From positions 4,494,001 through 4,558,000 of the forward strand of contig JAUEDM010000003.1 in assembly GCA_033439685.1 (NCBI GenBank): a DNA stretch of 64,000 nt, given 5' to 3'. This document shows positions 1-13,321 of the stretch, one piece after another; within the stretch, counting starts at the first letter, position 1; each line of letters starts with the position of its first letter. A program made the position numbers and the translations under genes. Source of the stretch: Apodospora peruviana (lineage: Eukaryota > Ascomycota > Sordariomycetes > Sordariales > Lasiosphaeriaceae). The notes under the pieces are model-generated. The model ran no database searches, had not been told where the DNA came from, and worked only from the letters and a program-made list of their open reading frames with translations.

Positions 1-174
1 AATGCCGGCAACACACCGCTGCACTGGGCTGCCTTGAAGGGCATCAAGGAGGTTGTTAGGGTATTTTTGCGCGAGGGCGCTGATCCGAGTGCTTTGGACA
101 CGAATGGACTGAGGCCGCTTGATCTTGCTGAGCTTGAGGATGTGAGGGACATGTTGGAGGATGCGATGGCTTGA
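1..174 (+). CDS. C-terminal end of an ankyrin-repeat protein (5' truncated by window edge)
   Basis: Frame 1 is open from the first base to a TGA at 172-174, giving 57 residues. They contain a canonical ankyrin start (GNTPLHWAALKG) followed by a helix pair ending in FLREGADPSALD, then the start of another repeat (TNGLRPLDLAE). Ankyrin repeats mediate protein-protein contacts. In fungi such C-terminal arrays are common in NACHT/HET-type receptors and in DHHC palmitoyltransferases, but nothing here distinguishes these. The rest of the gene lies upstream of the window. Confidence 0.8.
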   Translation, partial: NAGNTPLHWAALKGIKEVVRVFLREGADPSALDTNGLRPLDLAELEDVRDMLEDAMA

Positions 175-1511
175 CTGAATGAATGGTGAAAAGCCTCTAT
201 CCAAGTCGTTGGATGCTTCACTTGATACACGCGCTACCAACGGTCTCTTCAAAATAAGTACGAATAAGGGAAGGTGTCAATGATCCTGAACGATATAAAG
301 GGCGCACTCTCACCTGGTTGGCACTTGGCATCTTGGCCCCTTTTTCTTGTGTATGAGCACGGTATGTTACTGGTTTGACAACGACCGTCTCACGTCATCA
401 TCTCAATTCTCAATAAGGTTCTCACCATGTTTATGTCCGGACGAACTTGAGACCGGTACCAATTGGCCTGTGCGTTTTCTTGCCAAACTCTCCGAATTGG
501 TACTGGAGGGAGAAGGAATATGGCGACCCCTAACGCCACGGCATGAGCGGGAGTGCTGGGACCAGATCAAATCGTGGCGGAGCCCGGCAGGCGAAAGCTA
601 TTTCTGGTCACGCAACAGGCACCACCAAAAACAACCCCTGCCACCACGTTTTGCATTAAACGACTTACCGGTACGGAGTACGGAATACACCAGGTATTCA
701 ATCTCATGCCTCTACCCGTATTTCACCACCGCTTCAAATATCTTAAAATTTCCCCCAGAAGACTTTGTTATTGGGATAGGGGCGTCCTCTGAATATCTCG
801 GATATCTTTCGCTATCATTGCTGTTTTGTCCATGAAGTACGTAGACGCACCGTACTTTTGCGATTGCGACACCCTGGTTCGGTCAGCACAGCCCGTTCTT
901 TTGGAGACCGTGGAAGTCTTGGCCGCGCACTAAGACGTGATCCTCCCACGTTTGCTGGAAGGGGGAACTTGCCACTGATTGGATCTATACTGATTACAGT
1001 GCGGCCTGGCAGGCAGGAACAAAAGAGATATGAATACAACATGGCTAGAACTAATGCAGCATAGCTGTTTCACGGTGCCGTGGAAGGGACCCTGGGGGTT
1101 CACGTCGCCAATCTGTTGCGTTTCAACAAGCTCGCTCTGTCGACGTTGTACTCGATGGTGGAGATAGTACAGTTTCCCCGTCAAAATGCGAGCTCGCCAA
1201 TCGGTTGGGTGCTGGGCAATTTGCTGCAACCCCAAAACGGCGAGATACGCGAAATAGCATGATATGTCCAACTTCGGCAATTCCTGTCTCCCCTGGGCGC
1301 ATTGAATTGCATGGTAGGGCTGGACCATGTCCTTGTTTTAGCGAGATTCTTGTAGATCAGGGAGGAAACCTACTTGATAAATAAGGTAGGTGGGCCACCT
1401 GAAGACATCGCCAATGAAGTTTGCTCTTTTCAGTACTCAGTGGACAGTCCAAGTTTTGAGAGTAATGATCATTACTCCTGGTCATTCGTTACCATTCCGC
1501 CACCAGTCACG
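175..1511. other. Intergenic region, no supported gene
   Basis: 1.3 kb between the ankyrin gene and the DUF3176 gene. ORFs at 347-835 and 930-1328 show no family resemblance and no splice continuity. The right part must carry the promoter of the DUF3176 gene, but I see no clear TATA box. Confidence 0.5.
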
Positions 1512-3743
1512 ATGCATTCCAAAGGAGTTAATCTCTCCGTTTGGCCCGTACCGGCACCCGACGGCGAGGGGCAGTGGCAGCACGATCATGCCACGACGGA
1601 CCCGTATCTCGAAGGATACGGGCAGAGCCTAAAGAACGAGTTGGCCGAGTCAGTGTGGTTCCCATTCACGTCAGTTGCTTGCTTGCTCGTTACTAACAGA
1701 CCATTGCTGGACACAGGGAAGAGAGGCACGATGCCGATGAGAGGAGGATCGTCTCCTGGTGGTGGTGGTGGGAGATAGGTTCGATGATCGTCAGCGTCAT
1801 CTGTCTCGCCTTGATCATAGCCGTCTTGATCAAGGCAGACAACCTCGCCCTACAGTCGTGGTACCTGCCCATCCAGCCCAACTCGCTGATATCCGTCTTC
1901 ACGACGGTGGGAAAGTCAGCCATGATGGTGTCGGTTGCGACGTGCCTCAGCCAGCTCAAGTGGCGCCATTTCCAAACCGGGGCGCGGCCGCTTCGCAACT
2001 TGCAAATCTTTGACGATGCGAGCCGCGGGCCATGGGGCGCTTTGATGTTCTTTGGCTACGTCAGGTCTCCCGCCATCACCGCATTTCTCCTCGCGTTCGT
2101 GACTCTTGTCGGCCTGGGGTTTGAGCCTAGCGCCCAGCAGATCCTCGACTTTGGCGAGAGGACTGTGAGGATGGAAGGGACACAAGCCAGCATGGGAGTG
2201 GCCAACGAGTATGTGTCCAGGGCTCACTCGAATAACACCAACTACGGTAAGTCTGTCTGGTCCCAAGTTAGAGTGCTAAGCCAGCCGTATCTTCGGGGCA
2301 TGTTGGCTGACGGTTGATGCAGGCGCTACCCCAATGGACTATAACCTCTTCAACCAAGACGTCCTTCTGCTCCGATCCGCGTACCTCAACGGCATTCTCG
2401 GGACGATCTCGGAACCGTCGTTCAACTGCCCTCCGGGGGCATCGCACTGCGAATGGCCGATATTTAGCACCATGGGGCTGTGCTCGACCTTCACCAACCT
2501 GACCGAGTCCATCCAGCGCAACTGCACGACCCCCGAAGGCGTGCCAACCAACGTCAGCTGCACGTTCGACTTCCCGAACCGTAATCCCGACGACGGCCCA
2601 GTGCACATTGATTGGCACATGGTGCTGAAAGATGTCGACACCGACAACCCGATCGTGCGGTTCGGCGACTACTACTGGTTTGTGTCGGACATGTCTTTAC
2701 TCAAAGACTCCATCGGCGGCACGTCAGGGTCTCTTTCCATGATCCGCGTGGCCGACATGGGCAGCTATAAACCCGAGCGCGGCCCCGACGTTCACCTGTT
2801 TCAGTCCAACCTGTACTGGTGCCAGCAGACTTTCCAGAACGTGACCGCCACTCCGGGAACCCTCTCCGCGACTCCAAACATGACCACGACGCCACTTATT
2901 CCTCTGCGCAACAAAACCGCCGAGCTTCTTGATCCGTCCGAGGATAGACAAGTCAACGACCCGCTCGCGATCCAGGACCGTACGGTCTTAACCTACCTCG
3001 CCGGCGAAGGTACCGCCCAGACCGAATACAGCATGGTCGCGGCCATCCCGGCAAAAACATTTGCGTCGCTCGCCACGATTCTGACCTCCCACTGGCGCAT
3101 GTACACGGACCCGGAAACGGGATTATACCACTTGAGTCCTGGGACAAACTCATTTTTTCCTTTGGGTTTCTATCTCAACCAGAGCAATCTGGAGGCTGTA
3201 ACGACCAACCTGGCCGCCACAGTATCGGCGCAGATACGCGCCGACAAGCCAGGAGACAACAAGAACCTGACCATGGTGGCCGGCAACGCGTTCATGAAGG
3301 AGACGTACATACAAGTGCGGTGGGGGTGGCTGGTGCTGCCGCTCGCGGTGACGCTGATGACGGCTGGTTTGCTGGTCGTGACGGTGATTTTGACCAGGGA
3401 CAAGCCACTATACAAAACGTCGGTGTTGGCGCTTCTCAAGTACCGGTTTGCTGGTACAAATGGCGGCGGGAGCCCGTGGGGAGGGGATGATCACAGTGAT
3501 AGTTCTATTAGGAGGGCAACGACGTTTGGCGGTGAAGGACGTGGGATGACGCCTACTTCTGCAAAGGGGGCTGTTATTAGTCCGCTTTCGCTGAGGAGTG
3601 CGAGTACGCTGAACAGGGAGACGGCGGAGTGGTTGGAGGAGAGGTCGAAGCGGGTTGTGGCGAGGTTTGAGAGTGGTGATGATGGTGATGATGTGGTGAG
3701 GGTTGTGCCCAGTCCCATCACACGGAGTGGCACATTACGGTGA
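1512..3743 (+). CDS. DUF3176-family multi-pass membrane protein
   Basis: Spliced model 1512-1652, 1700-2246, 2323-3743, about 702 aa. The second junction is strong (GTAAGT at 2247, GCAG at 2319-2322, phase 1). The first uses a weak GTGTGG donor and is less certain. 1512 is the first ATG in the upstream frame. After a soluble N-terminus comes a run of Trp and a membrane segment (WWWWWEIGSMIVSVICLALI), then QPNSLISVFTTVGKSAM and a conserved DDASRGPWGAL block. These are hallmarks of the fungal DUF3176 family. A large, Asn/Thr-rich, probably extracellular region follows. One C-terminal membrane helix (WLVLPLAVTLMTAGLLVVTV) leads to a Ser-rich cytoplasmic tail. Function of the family is unknown. 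Confidence 0.85.
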
Positions 3744-4539
3744 TGATGTTTGTGTCTTTGTGGGTTATGTCCTTCCTGGTGGAGGGCGGTTGACGTCGTA
3801 AAGACTACGTCGACCTTACTAAGCTGCTATCTATATTTCGTACATGGAATCTAATTGTATATACCTACGGTACCTTATGCATTTGCAACCCCAAACCATT
3901 GCCGTTAATGTGCCTCAATAATGTGTCGGTCCGGCTGTGCCCCTGATTGCGCCACCCCAGTACCAGGGTCTACTCCTGCTGTGGACAAGCAATCTACCGG
4001 AGGCGGGTGGCTACAGCAGTATCGACGCAGACAGAACAAGAACAATCAATTCTCATTGGTACTGCTTTTTTAATAGCCGCGTAAATGCGACGATCCAAGC
4101 ATATTTCCAGTGCCCCCAAGTGACACAGTGATAAGAGACTCGCATCGGATAATTGTGACATTGATGTAGCACAAACAGGGAGGACAGATTTGGGGTTTGG
4201 GGGCCAGAGCAGGACTGCGGATAAATACTATATACCATACTAGCTCAGTAACCTTAGATTTCTGAGGTCCCAGTGGTCTAGATGAACGTCTCCATTCTCT
4301 CCACATGCAATCCTTCGTGAAGGAGCGCTACCACTACCGACGATGTGGTCGTTGCTGCGACGGGAATCCTTCCTGCGGCGCCCCCGATCATCTGAATCGG
4401 GTCAGGCCACGGTTGGAAATTGCAAGCCTATCTCGCTAAGGTCATCGTTTTCGGTAGTGTCGTTACTCTAGTAAGTACGCCGCAATTTAAATACAACTTG
4501 GTAATAGTTGTGATGTAACATCGTGGAGGTTTGCTGATA
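3744..4539. other. Intergenic region
   Basis: About 0.8 kb with no supported coding sequence. It may contain the lost 5' exons of the DUF3433 pseudogene, but I could not recognise any family motif in it. Confidence 0.4.
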
Positions 4540-7473
4540 AGTCCTGAACCAACTTTTCAAGCGTCTTGGCCTTGATTGGGGGTCTAGAATACTGCTTCCG
4601 AACATTTCCAGCCGCCGAGAATCGACGCGCTATCCCCAACGGCACCGACTCCGAGATATACGGGCCTTTCAACTCGGCACCCCTGAATCGAGTAGCGACA
4701 GTCACTCAAGCTCCTACTACTCGCTCTTCACAGCTGCTGAACATCTCAACCATTTCATCAGAGCACAAGATCCTGACCCCGACCCAAATGACCACCCTTC
4801 TGATCACGACGTCAACGAATATCCCCAACAACTGGGAAGATCCCTCCACCGGGGTAGTGACGTTTGAGAATAGACCTGGCATACCGGGATTCCACTTAAA
4901 CCTTACTACACCACACAACTCGACAACGACGAACTTGACTAGATGAGTTCCGCCTCCAGACATATGGGGACAGCTTCCGGGCCACGTACAGTATGTTCAG
5001 TTCGACGTACTAGGGGTTAAGAACGACAACTACAATGGGTGTATCTGGGCGTATATCGAGTACCACTTCGATTCCAAGGAGGAGGGGTGGTTCAAGGACA
5101 TCAAGGACAGTCATGACTGGTGCCCCATTGTGTGCGACGGACTTGCGCTGGTCTTCTTGAAAGAATATTGCTGGGACAGCTGGAAAGACAAAGCGAGCTT
5201 GTACGCAAGGAGGACTGCATTGTCTCCCCTGGCGACCGTTGCGCAGTCCGAAGACGAGTATCAGGAGGGTACACGGTGCCCGGCCGTTGCAAGAGCGGTG
5301 GTCACGACGTCTAGCCCTGCTACGGCAGTCACCACCTCCAATAATGTTGTAATCAAGACAACCAGCATCGACACCGAAGTTATACAAGTCACAACTGTCT
5401 CCGGCGTGCCGTCGACATTCACAAGAAGCACCCGAGTCCCTATCCCTGTCACGGTGGAAGCAGGACCGAGAGCATCAGAAGCTGCAACACAGCCAAATGG
5501 AGAACCTACTGCAGGTCTACCAACACCGACGATGGGTGGCGCTGACCAGTGGACTTTTACGACTACGGTACAAAGAGATGCCCAGGGACGTCCCACTGCG
5601 ACCGTAACCGCAAGACTACGAGCGAGCAAAACGACCATAACCCTGATGGACTCGAACGGACTCCCAACGGCGACAGTCACAACAAACGTCCTTCTTGTGC
5701 CATCGCTGGTGACCATGACGGGATCAGATGGTGTCCCAACGGCAACGATCACCACAAATCTCCTAGCTGCTGCGCCCTCGTCGTCGCTCGTGACCTTCCG
5801 CGGCGTGGACGGGATCATGACCACAACATTGGTGCCGATTGTACCCGGCCAGGTGTTAACACTGACCGACTCAAACGGGGTGCCAGTAGCCACCATCACG
5901 GGATACGGGAGAACGCCAACACTAATAGCAAGTCCGAATCCGGACCCGATCATTCCGGGGACCAATACCTGCGGGCAGAGCGCCGACTCGATAGGGCCGG
6001 ACCTCCATCCCATCTCGTGGCGGGATTACTTACTCGCGTCCTTTGCCCCCATCTTGATAACACTCCCGCTTGCCATCCTGGTCCAGATCCAGTCGGCGAG
6101 CCTCAAAGCGCTGCTTCCCTACTACTCCTTATCTAGGAACCGTCCAGAGGGTCATGGTTGGTCGACCGCGGCAGAATCGCTCTGCTTGGTGACCGGTGGT
6201 CCGCGGGGCATTGTCAACAGCGTTCGTCTTCTTTTCAGCTCGGGCGAGCCGCTCGCATTCCTGGCGGACCTGCATGTGCTGACTTCCTCGCTGGTCATCT
6301 CGTTCTCGAGTGAGGCGCTCGGGATCAAGCTTTACGGCTACTGCCAGCCCAACGATTTCAGGGGCTGCCACATGGGTGTTGCGTTGTTTAAATCCCCTAC
6401 CCGTATTGTTCAGGCGATTTTGGTGTTGAGTTTGGTGATCAGTGTCGTGAATAGCGTGTTGCTCCACAAGAGAGACTGGAGAAGGGCGGTCACCATCTAC
6501 TCGCGCTAGGGACGAAGTATCGCGGCCACAGCGTCTTTGGTATACTCTAAAGAAACGCGAGACTATTTCCGGAGGGTTGCCAACTCTCTGCCTGACGGCC
6601 ATATAAGCAACAGGGAGATGATGCGGGATCTTGATGGCCACTTGTTCTGCATCCGACCTCCATGCCCAACAGCCATTGGCGCCCGCCCATTCGAGGCAGT
6701 GCAAAGAAGATTTTGCCATCTTTTGGCGTGGTACGAGTGCGAACCTTACCGATCTCAACTCCCAAGCAACCCTTTACACCTCACTACTATTCGGCACCTC
6801 CCCATGGTGCATTACGAGCAGCAGGTAGCAGTCGTCAGGAGTGCGGTTCGAGACTCTATTCCCATGCAAGTCCTTGAGACCAGCTCTGGACCAGACTAAC
6901 GAGAATCCGTCGAGGCTGGAGCGAGTCCTGGAGCAAACGACGCTGCAAGCCATACCGGTCACAACGCCAACTCTCCCGGTCGAGGCCAACTTCGATCACA
7001 GAGGGAGCAAAGTCTACCAGGATTCTTCTTCTCACAGTTCCGCCGCCTACCAGTGTGCAATGCCACGACCCTTACTAGGCTCATCGCGGCAGTGGGCTTC
7101 ATGGTCGCTTGTCTTGGTCTGTGGCCAACAATCGCCGCGATGACAGACGCCCAAAATGCCCAGCTCCTCGCTAAGTGGACTACCAAGAAAAGACCTTTCT
7201 TGAGTTTTGCAAATCGGTAGGTTTTTCGACACCTATTACTTGCCGTACCCAAGTAGAGCAAGCCAAAGCTAATACCATTATCCCCTTTAGAAACAATATA
7301 ACACCTCTGGATGTGATGTTGCAAAGAGTATGCCACTAGGTCCGCCGCCAGGCTTTAGCAAAAGGGACTTGCTAGGACACATAAGTTCATACAACCGCGA
7401 CAGCCCGTCCGACAACGACAAGATCGGAACGCTTGTCACATTTTATGCGTTGGCAGCATACTTTTATTTTTGA
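4540..7473 (+). pseudogene. DUF3433-family membrane protein, pseudogene
   Basis: One frame (codons starting at 4566) carries DUF3433-like sequence almost continuously to 7190 but is broken by in-frame TGA (4944), TAG (6507) and TAA (6897). Landmarks are a Thr/Ser stretch with degenerate 30-residue repeats around DSNGLPTATVT (5580-5910), the SFAPILITLPLAILVQIQSASLKAL membrane block, SEALGIKLYGYC, a last membrane helix (7080-7140) and the family's W-T-x-K-K-[D/R] motif near 7176. At 7191 the frame shifts. The end (FLEFCKS) then splices through a normal intron (7217-7290, GTAGGT...TTTAG) into SGCDVAKSMPLGPPPG and a stop at 7471. Family members are usually longer, so the N-terminal half seems lost. 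Each stop is one C-to-T change from CGA or CAG/CAA. Function of the family is unknown. Confidence 0.75.
5580..5910 (+). repeat. Degenerate coding repeats, consensus TDSNGxPTATVT
   Basis: Four to five approximate repeats of about 30 codons inside the DUF3433 pseudogene. Each contains [D/S]xNG[L/V]P[T/V]AT[V/I]T, for example DSNGLPTATVT, GSDGVPTATIT and DSNGVPVATIT. Such Thr-rich linkers occur in the family. Confidence 0.6.
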
Positions 7474-9509
7474 AGCTGTCGAACGGCCCGCGTTGTCGGT
7501 GAAGCGTACTGGCACTCTCTGCTCACATGCACTGATCAGACTCTGTCTCTTCGTTGGGCTTTCGCAGTGTGCTGCGCACAAAAACTGGCCCCTCACGCGG
7601 AACTATGTTCTATGCGAGGTTGTGGCTCTGTCTAATAAGTTATTCTCAGGCCGCCGCAACACACCCTACACTTGGTATTTATTATCATTTATTGGAGTAT
7701 TAGTAGGAGTCCTAGTAGTACTGGTACTGGGAGTAGTGATACTTTTATTCCTTGCCTTATTAAGCTTGGTGTTCACAACGTCAACAGCTGTCCCGGAAAT
7801 ACTGTAGACACTAGACAGTAGCGGAGTAGGAAAAGGGGGCAGTCAATATCGTAATAAATAGGACGGATGGAATTTATTTCGCCCGGAGGCACTAAGCCTA
7901 AAGGGCCTATGTACGCTAACTACATTCGGTTCATCCGATTCTGCCATTGTCTCGTCCAAGCCCTCTACTTTTTCATCTTTAGACCACCCGACGCCTCTTG
8001 TCGTATTATTAGCAGATCGCCTGAGAGTTTATATTCTCCAAGTGTTCAGCGTCCTATCTTCAGCAGCTAAAGCAGGATCTGCTGGTTGAGGCTACGTGGG
8101 CCCCTTGGTCAAGTTCTCTTACTGCGATGCATCTATTCTCTGTGCGTCCAAATCCAATCTTCCCGTTGACATGGCATACTTGATCGTTGCCCGAACTGCC
8201 TTCATGTCTGGCGACCATTTCTTGGGGTCCGATGGCGCTTTTCTCGTGATAAATACCTAATGTTACTCCGTAATAAAATATAGTTGGTCATCCGTAAAAC
8301 GGCATTCTGTCTGTCTAACCCGTACTCGTTTAAAAAAACAGAAAATGCCATTATTCAACCCACGTCATTCAGGTACCATGGGCATCATGGACCAATAGGG
8401 AATCATGACAGCGGTTGAATGTCCGGAGGACATGTCTCAGCCATATACGCCATCGGAATGATGTCAGGAGTGACGAGATGACGCCCGCCTGGCTTCCCCC
8501 TCACACCCCCGTGACCTCGGTCACTTGTTGACTTGCCCCCAACCTCGGAAACCAAGTCGTCGACGACAATCTTCATCCCTCAAATTATACAACTCATCAG
8601 CCAAGAGTGATGTCAGGTAATGGCGAGCTCTCATACTGACGTTCCGATATGCTCTGTTGGGCTTCTTGCTAGCCTGCGGCTCAGGTGAATCATCACTAAC
8701 TGTGAATGCTGCAGGTGGCGCTGTGAGAACAAGCGGTCTAAAAATGCTTGGCCCAAGGGTGTCTCGGTTGTGAAAATCCACGAAGTCGGCATTGGGCAAA
8801 AATGGCAACTGGTGGCGAGGTGACTTTTCGGATGAGATGAATCCCGGAGATACTGATGGCAGGGATCAATCCAATCAATTGGATTTCGGCCTGCAGATCG
8901 GCTGAGTTGGGACGCTATTTCTCGGGGTCACTCTCGGGCGGGCCGCGCTTATCGGATCTCCAGCTAATGGGCGATACGATTGACGATGGGACGATTCTTG
9001 GGTTTCTCTCCACTCAAAATTCATGGCATCCTCAGGGGCAATCCATGGAGATCGCACACATCCGGACAACAACCCGCTTGATCTGACTTGCAGCAAACAT
9101 CAGTGACGCTTGTGCAAGCAAAGATGGCGGCACAAAAAGCCCGTCGGATGCCACAAACGGTGCTTTTTCTTTTGTTCTGGTGGCGTCGCACTAGCAACGC
9201 AACCCGACCAACCGCGTCAACAATTGATTGGCGGATCAGCAGTCTTCTGTGCGCCTGGACCGAAATGAGGACAGCACCACTCGTTGTGCCAAGGACTCCC
9301 AGTCAAGTGGACGACGTGGGGTGGGACAGCAGTCAACTTTTTCCGGGAGGGACCGTCCCCATCGAAATCCCCCATGTCGCCAGTCTCCATCTTGAAATCT
9401 CCGACATCGAAAACTCGACGACGACACGGAACCCAAACATCGCGACATGCAGCTGCAGCTACCCAGACGACTCGCCGCCTAATGGGCACAACCCCGCATA
9501 GATTGGACG
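7474..9509. other. Intergenic region between DUF3433 pseudogene and CSC1-like gene
   Basis: Two kilobases with scattered unsupported ORFs, including a minus-strand ORF 8521-8808 that lacks an ATG. Simple TAGTA-rich sequence lies at 7680-7760. No gene or RNA is supported. Confidence 0.5.
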
Positions 9510-12500
9510 ATGGAGTGGACCGTCGACTTTATTCTCGGCAAGCGATTTGTACGTTTGCCAGTTTCATCTCATCTCAAATTGACTGACCTCCGATACAGGA
9601 TCAAAACGATGACCCAAGAGTCGGGTCTGGCCGTGACGGCTCAACCGGCGGTACCCTCAGTCATACGAGCAGTTCGTCGAATTCGCTGAGTTCCTTGGGT
9701 GGCACCTTTGCGCCTGTCGGCGTCTTTTCTGCCGTCTTTCTGCTCATCTTCTTCGTTTTTCGTCGTAACAACCCGCGCGTATATGCGCCCAGGACGATAG
9801 CATCCTTGCGCTTCCCCGAGTAAGTCCCCAACCTAGCTAGATATATCATATGAAAAAAGATTGAGTGACGTCCAGCGGTGAAGTGGTGGCGCTGACCTTC
9901 TGCAGGCACCCGAGCCCATCATTGCCAAATGGCTGGTTCAATTGGATCAAGCCGTTCCTGGCTGTTGAGGACACGTACATCCTCAACAACTGCTCGTTGG
10001 ATGGCTTCTTCTTCCTCCGCTTCCTCCGCGTGCTTTCCATCATCTGCTTAGCCGGGGTTTGCTTCGTCTGGCCGCTTCTGCTGCCCATCCACGGCACTGG
10101 TGGTTCCGGTCTAGTGCAGCTGGACCAGATGACCATTGGCAATATCAAACGGCCCAACCGCTTCTATGCCCATGTGGCTGTCGCTTGGTGCTTTTTCGGT
10201 AAGACTGCTCCATCTGTCCCGCCTGGGAAGGCACTTGTTTCTGACATGACATGCAGGCTTCGTGCTCTTCATGATATGCCGAGAGTGCATCTACTATATC
10301 AACCTTCGCCAGGCCTATCTTCTGTCACCTAACTACTCGAAACGGCTGTCCTCAAGAACAGTCTTGTTTACATGTATTCCTCAGCCGTACCTCAGCGAGG
10401 TAACACTGAAGAAGTTGTTTGGCCCGTCGGTGAAGAACATCTGGCTCCCAAGAAACGCCAATCTCCTGCGTGGGCTTGTCCAGGACAGGGAAGAGACCGC
10501 GGTGCGTTTGGAGAAGGCCGAGATAGAGCTGATCACGAAGGCAAACAATGCCCGGAAAAAGCAGATGAAGCGCAATCCAGTCGCAGCAGCACCACCAGCT
10601 TATCCGCCTTCAAGTTTCCCGCCACCATTTCTCCCGGACACCATCGATCTTGATGATGCCGAGAAAGGCAAAAGCGATGCCGACATGCGGGTCACAGAAC
10701 ATCACGTGTCGTCGATATTAGACAGCCCGAAGACCGGCACGTCGATAGATTCCGAGTATACCCATCCTTACGGCTACGATTCGTCTCTGCCTGATGTCCG
10801 AGGCTCGGTGGCAGCCCAATGGATCCCGGCGAACGCGCGGCCGCACCACCGGCCACTCGCTAATTTCGGACGCCGTGTCGATACCATCAGGTGGACGAGG
10901 GCACGCCTGAAGGTCTTGAACCGCGACATCTGGAAGCTGCGCCGGAAACATCGCGGGGGAGACGGTACTCCGCTCAACGCCGCATTCATCGAGTTCGACT
11001 CGCAAGCCAGCGCCCAGGTTGCCTTTCAGACCCTGGCTCACCACCAGCCGCTACACATGTCTCCTCGGTTCATCGGTATCCGTCCGGAGGAGGTCGTGTG
11101 GAGCTCGTTGCGGATCAAGTGGTGGGAGCATATCATGCGACGCTTCTTCATGATGGCCGTTATCGCCGCCGCCATCATTTTCTGGTCGATACCATCCATC
11201 TTGGTCAGCATAATATCCAAGATCAACTTTTTGACCGATAAGCTTCCCTTCCTTAGCTGGATCAACCTTCTTCCCAAACCGATCTTGAGCGTAATCGAAG
11301 GCTTATTGCCACCGCTGGCGCTGACGTTGCTGATGGCTATCGTTCCAATGCTGCTCAGGGGTGAGTTGAACCGGACACTAGTGTACCCATTGATGACAAT
11401 ACGCTGACAACAACACTTTTCTAGGTTGCGCAAGAGTTGCCGGAGTTCCCTCACACGCCCTCGTCGAGCTGTTTGTGCAGAGTGCCTATTTCGCTTTCCA
11501 GGTCGTGCAGGTGTTCCTCGTCACGACACTCACGGCTGCAGCGTCGGAGTCGTTCCAGAAGCTGATACAGGATCCCCTGTCGGTCAAGGACGTTTTGTCC
11601 GAGAACCTACCAAAGGCGTCCAACTTTTACCTGTCCTATATCCTCGTCCAGTGCCTGGCCGTCGGATGTATTAAGCTGGCGAATATCCCGGATCTCATCC
11701 GACATGGACTGATCAGCAGAGTGGCAGTCGACCCGAGGAAACAGTTCAAACGGTGGGACAACCTGACCAGGATACACTGGGGTAGCATCTACCCGCGCTT
11801 CACAAATCTAGGGGTCATCGGTTCGTTACATTACCTGCTCTTTAATTAACTCATTAGAACTTTGTGACTGACAAATGCGATAGCCATCAGCTATTCGTGC
11901 ATCGCACCTCTTATTCTGGCGTTCGCCGGCGTGGGCATGTTCTTCGTCTCGATCGTCTACCGATACAGCCTGATCTACATACACGAGTCCGACCTCGACA
12001 CAAAGGGACTCTTCTACCCGCGCGCGCTGATGCAACTGATGTGGGGACTGTACATTGCGGAGATCTGCATGGTCGGCCTGTTTGCTCTGCAGTCGGGCTT
12101 TGGACCGTTACTGCTGATGCTCGTCTTTTTTGTGTTTACCGCTCTCGTCCACCTCAACCTCAGCGAGGCTGTCACGCCTCTGCTGAACAACCTCCCCCGA
12201 ACGCTTGCGCTGGAGAAGGATAATGGGCGGCCAATTGCAAGTGATGGACCGGACAGTCCTACTGGAGGACAGCAAGATGGACCGAGGCCGGAACAAGACC
12301 AGACTGAAGGAGGGGGTGGTCTAGCAGCGACATATTACGACGAAGACGAGCATTTTGGCGACGAGCCCGAACCGCCGCCCCCGAACGAGATGGACACGGA
12401 CGTGCAAATGCGCGGCGTTGAGGGGAGCCACAGTTTGAGATACAGCGTCCAGGAGTGGGCCAAGGCAGCATTAAAAGCAAAGTTCCGCGGAGAGGCGGAG

Positions 12501-12890
12501 GAGTCCGGGCTCACGCGGGTCTTGACGAAAATTAAGATCTGGCTGACGCCAGACCCGGCGCGGAAACCGAATTTCGTCATGCATTGGCTACATCCGGAGA
12601 TCTACCAGGACTTTCGCACGCTTCAGGGCACCGTGAATCCTGGACCGCCATCAGAGGAGGTCGAGCTGCCGGACGATTATGCAAGGAAAGCGTACTGGCC
12701 GCCTGAGATGTGGAAGCCTGCCCCGAAGCTGTGGATACCGAAGGACGACGCGCGGGTTAGTAGGCAAGAGGTGGCGCACACGAAGGATGCTGTTTTTATT
12801 TCGGATTATGGGTGCTGGTTGGACGAGAAAGGAAAAGTGAAGTGTGATCCCAAGGTTTCGCCGTTGAAGGAGCCGAGGATATTGTATTGA
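9510..12890 (+). CDS. CSC1/OSCA-like calcium-permeable channel family protein (RSN1/PHM7/DUF221)
   Basis: Six exons: 9510-9548, 9599-9819, 9906-10198, 10257-11360, 11425-11820, 11884-12890. All junctions keep frame, giving 1019 aa. The 13-codon first exon begins with the only ATG that splices in frame. Order of parts: N-terminal helix (FAPVGVFSAVFLLIFFVF), the conserved PSPSLPNGWFNWIKPF and NNCSLDGFFFLRF blocks of the RSN1_TM domain, and a cytosolic PHM7-type domain containing FTCIPQPYLSE and AAFIEFDSQASAQVAFQ. Then come the multi-helix RSN1_7TM core (10.95-12.2 kb) and a charged cytosolic tail ending DYGCWLDEKGKVKCDP. The family comprises mechano- or osmo-sensitive cation channels of the plasma membrane and also fungal vesicle-traffic proteins. 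The precise role here is inference. Confidence 0.93.
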
Positions 12891-13321
12891 CTGAATAACT
12901 GAATTGATGATGGATGTGGGTGTTTTGGATGGGTGGGTGGCTGCTTGAACTGGCTTTTTGTGTTTATCAGAGCGTATATCCTGAGCGTTTGTTTAAGTTT
13001 TAAGCGGCTGGGTGTTGACATCGAGAAATATTTAGTGTACTTGAGGGTCTGCGATTTCATGGACTCCCCCCCTTTACAATGTCAAGTAATATACACGAAT
13101 CTGGTCCCACAAAAATCCCTCTTTCGTACTTCACCCACATAACATTGCTCACCCTATGTCTAGCTCAAGCCCGGCTCTGTCTTCATCCTTTGTATAAGTC
13201 AATTCCTCTATTTCGAACGCCTAGATAACCCGGGTATCATTAAACTGCAAGACCACATCAAAACGCCGATGCCCAAGTCACGATTTCTCACTACTGGGCA
13301 GCGCACCGCTTTTCTACCCAA
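12891..13321. other. Convergent intergenic gap
   Basis: 430 nt between the 3' ends of the CSC1-like gene (+) and the C2H2 gene (-). It presumably holds both 3' UTRs. No clear structure seen. Confidence 0.4.

Noticed and set aside
5261..6013. 250-aa minus-strand ORF
   Set aside because: Exact antisense shadow of the Thr-rich repeats of the DUF3433 pseudogene; no start context and no family.
8521..8808. 95-aa minus-strand ORF
   Set aside because: Begins with TTG, no family resemblance, and no splice partners seen.
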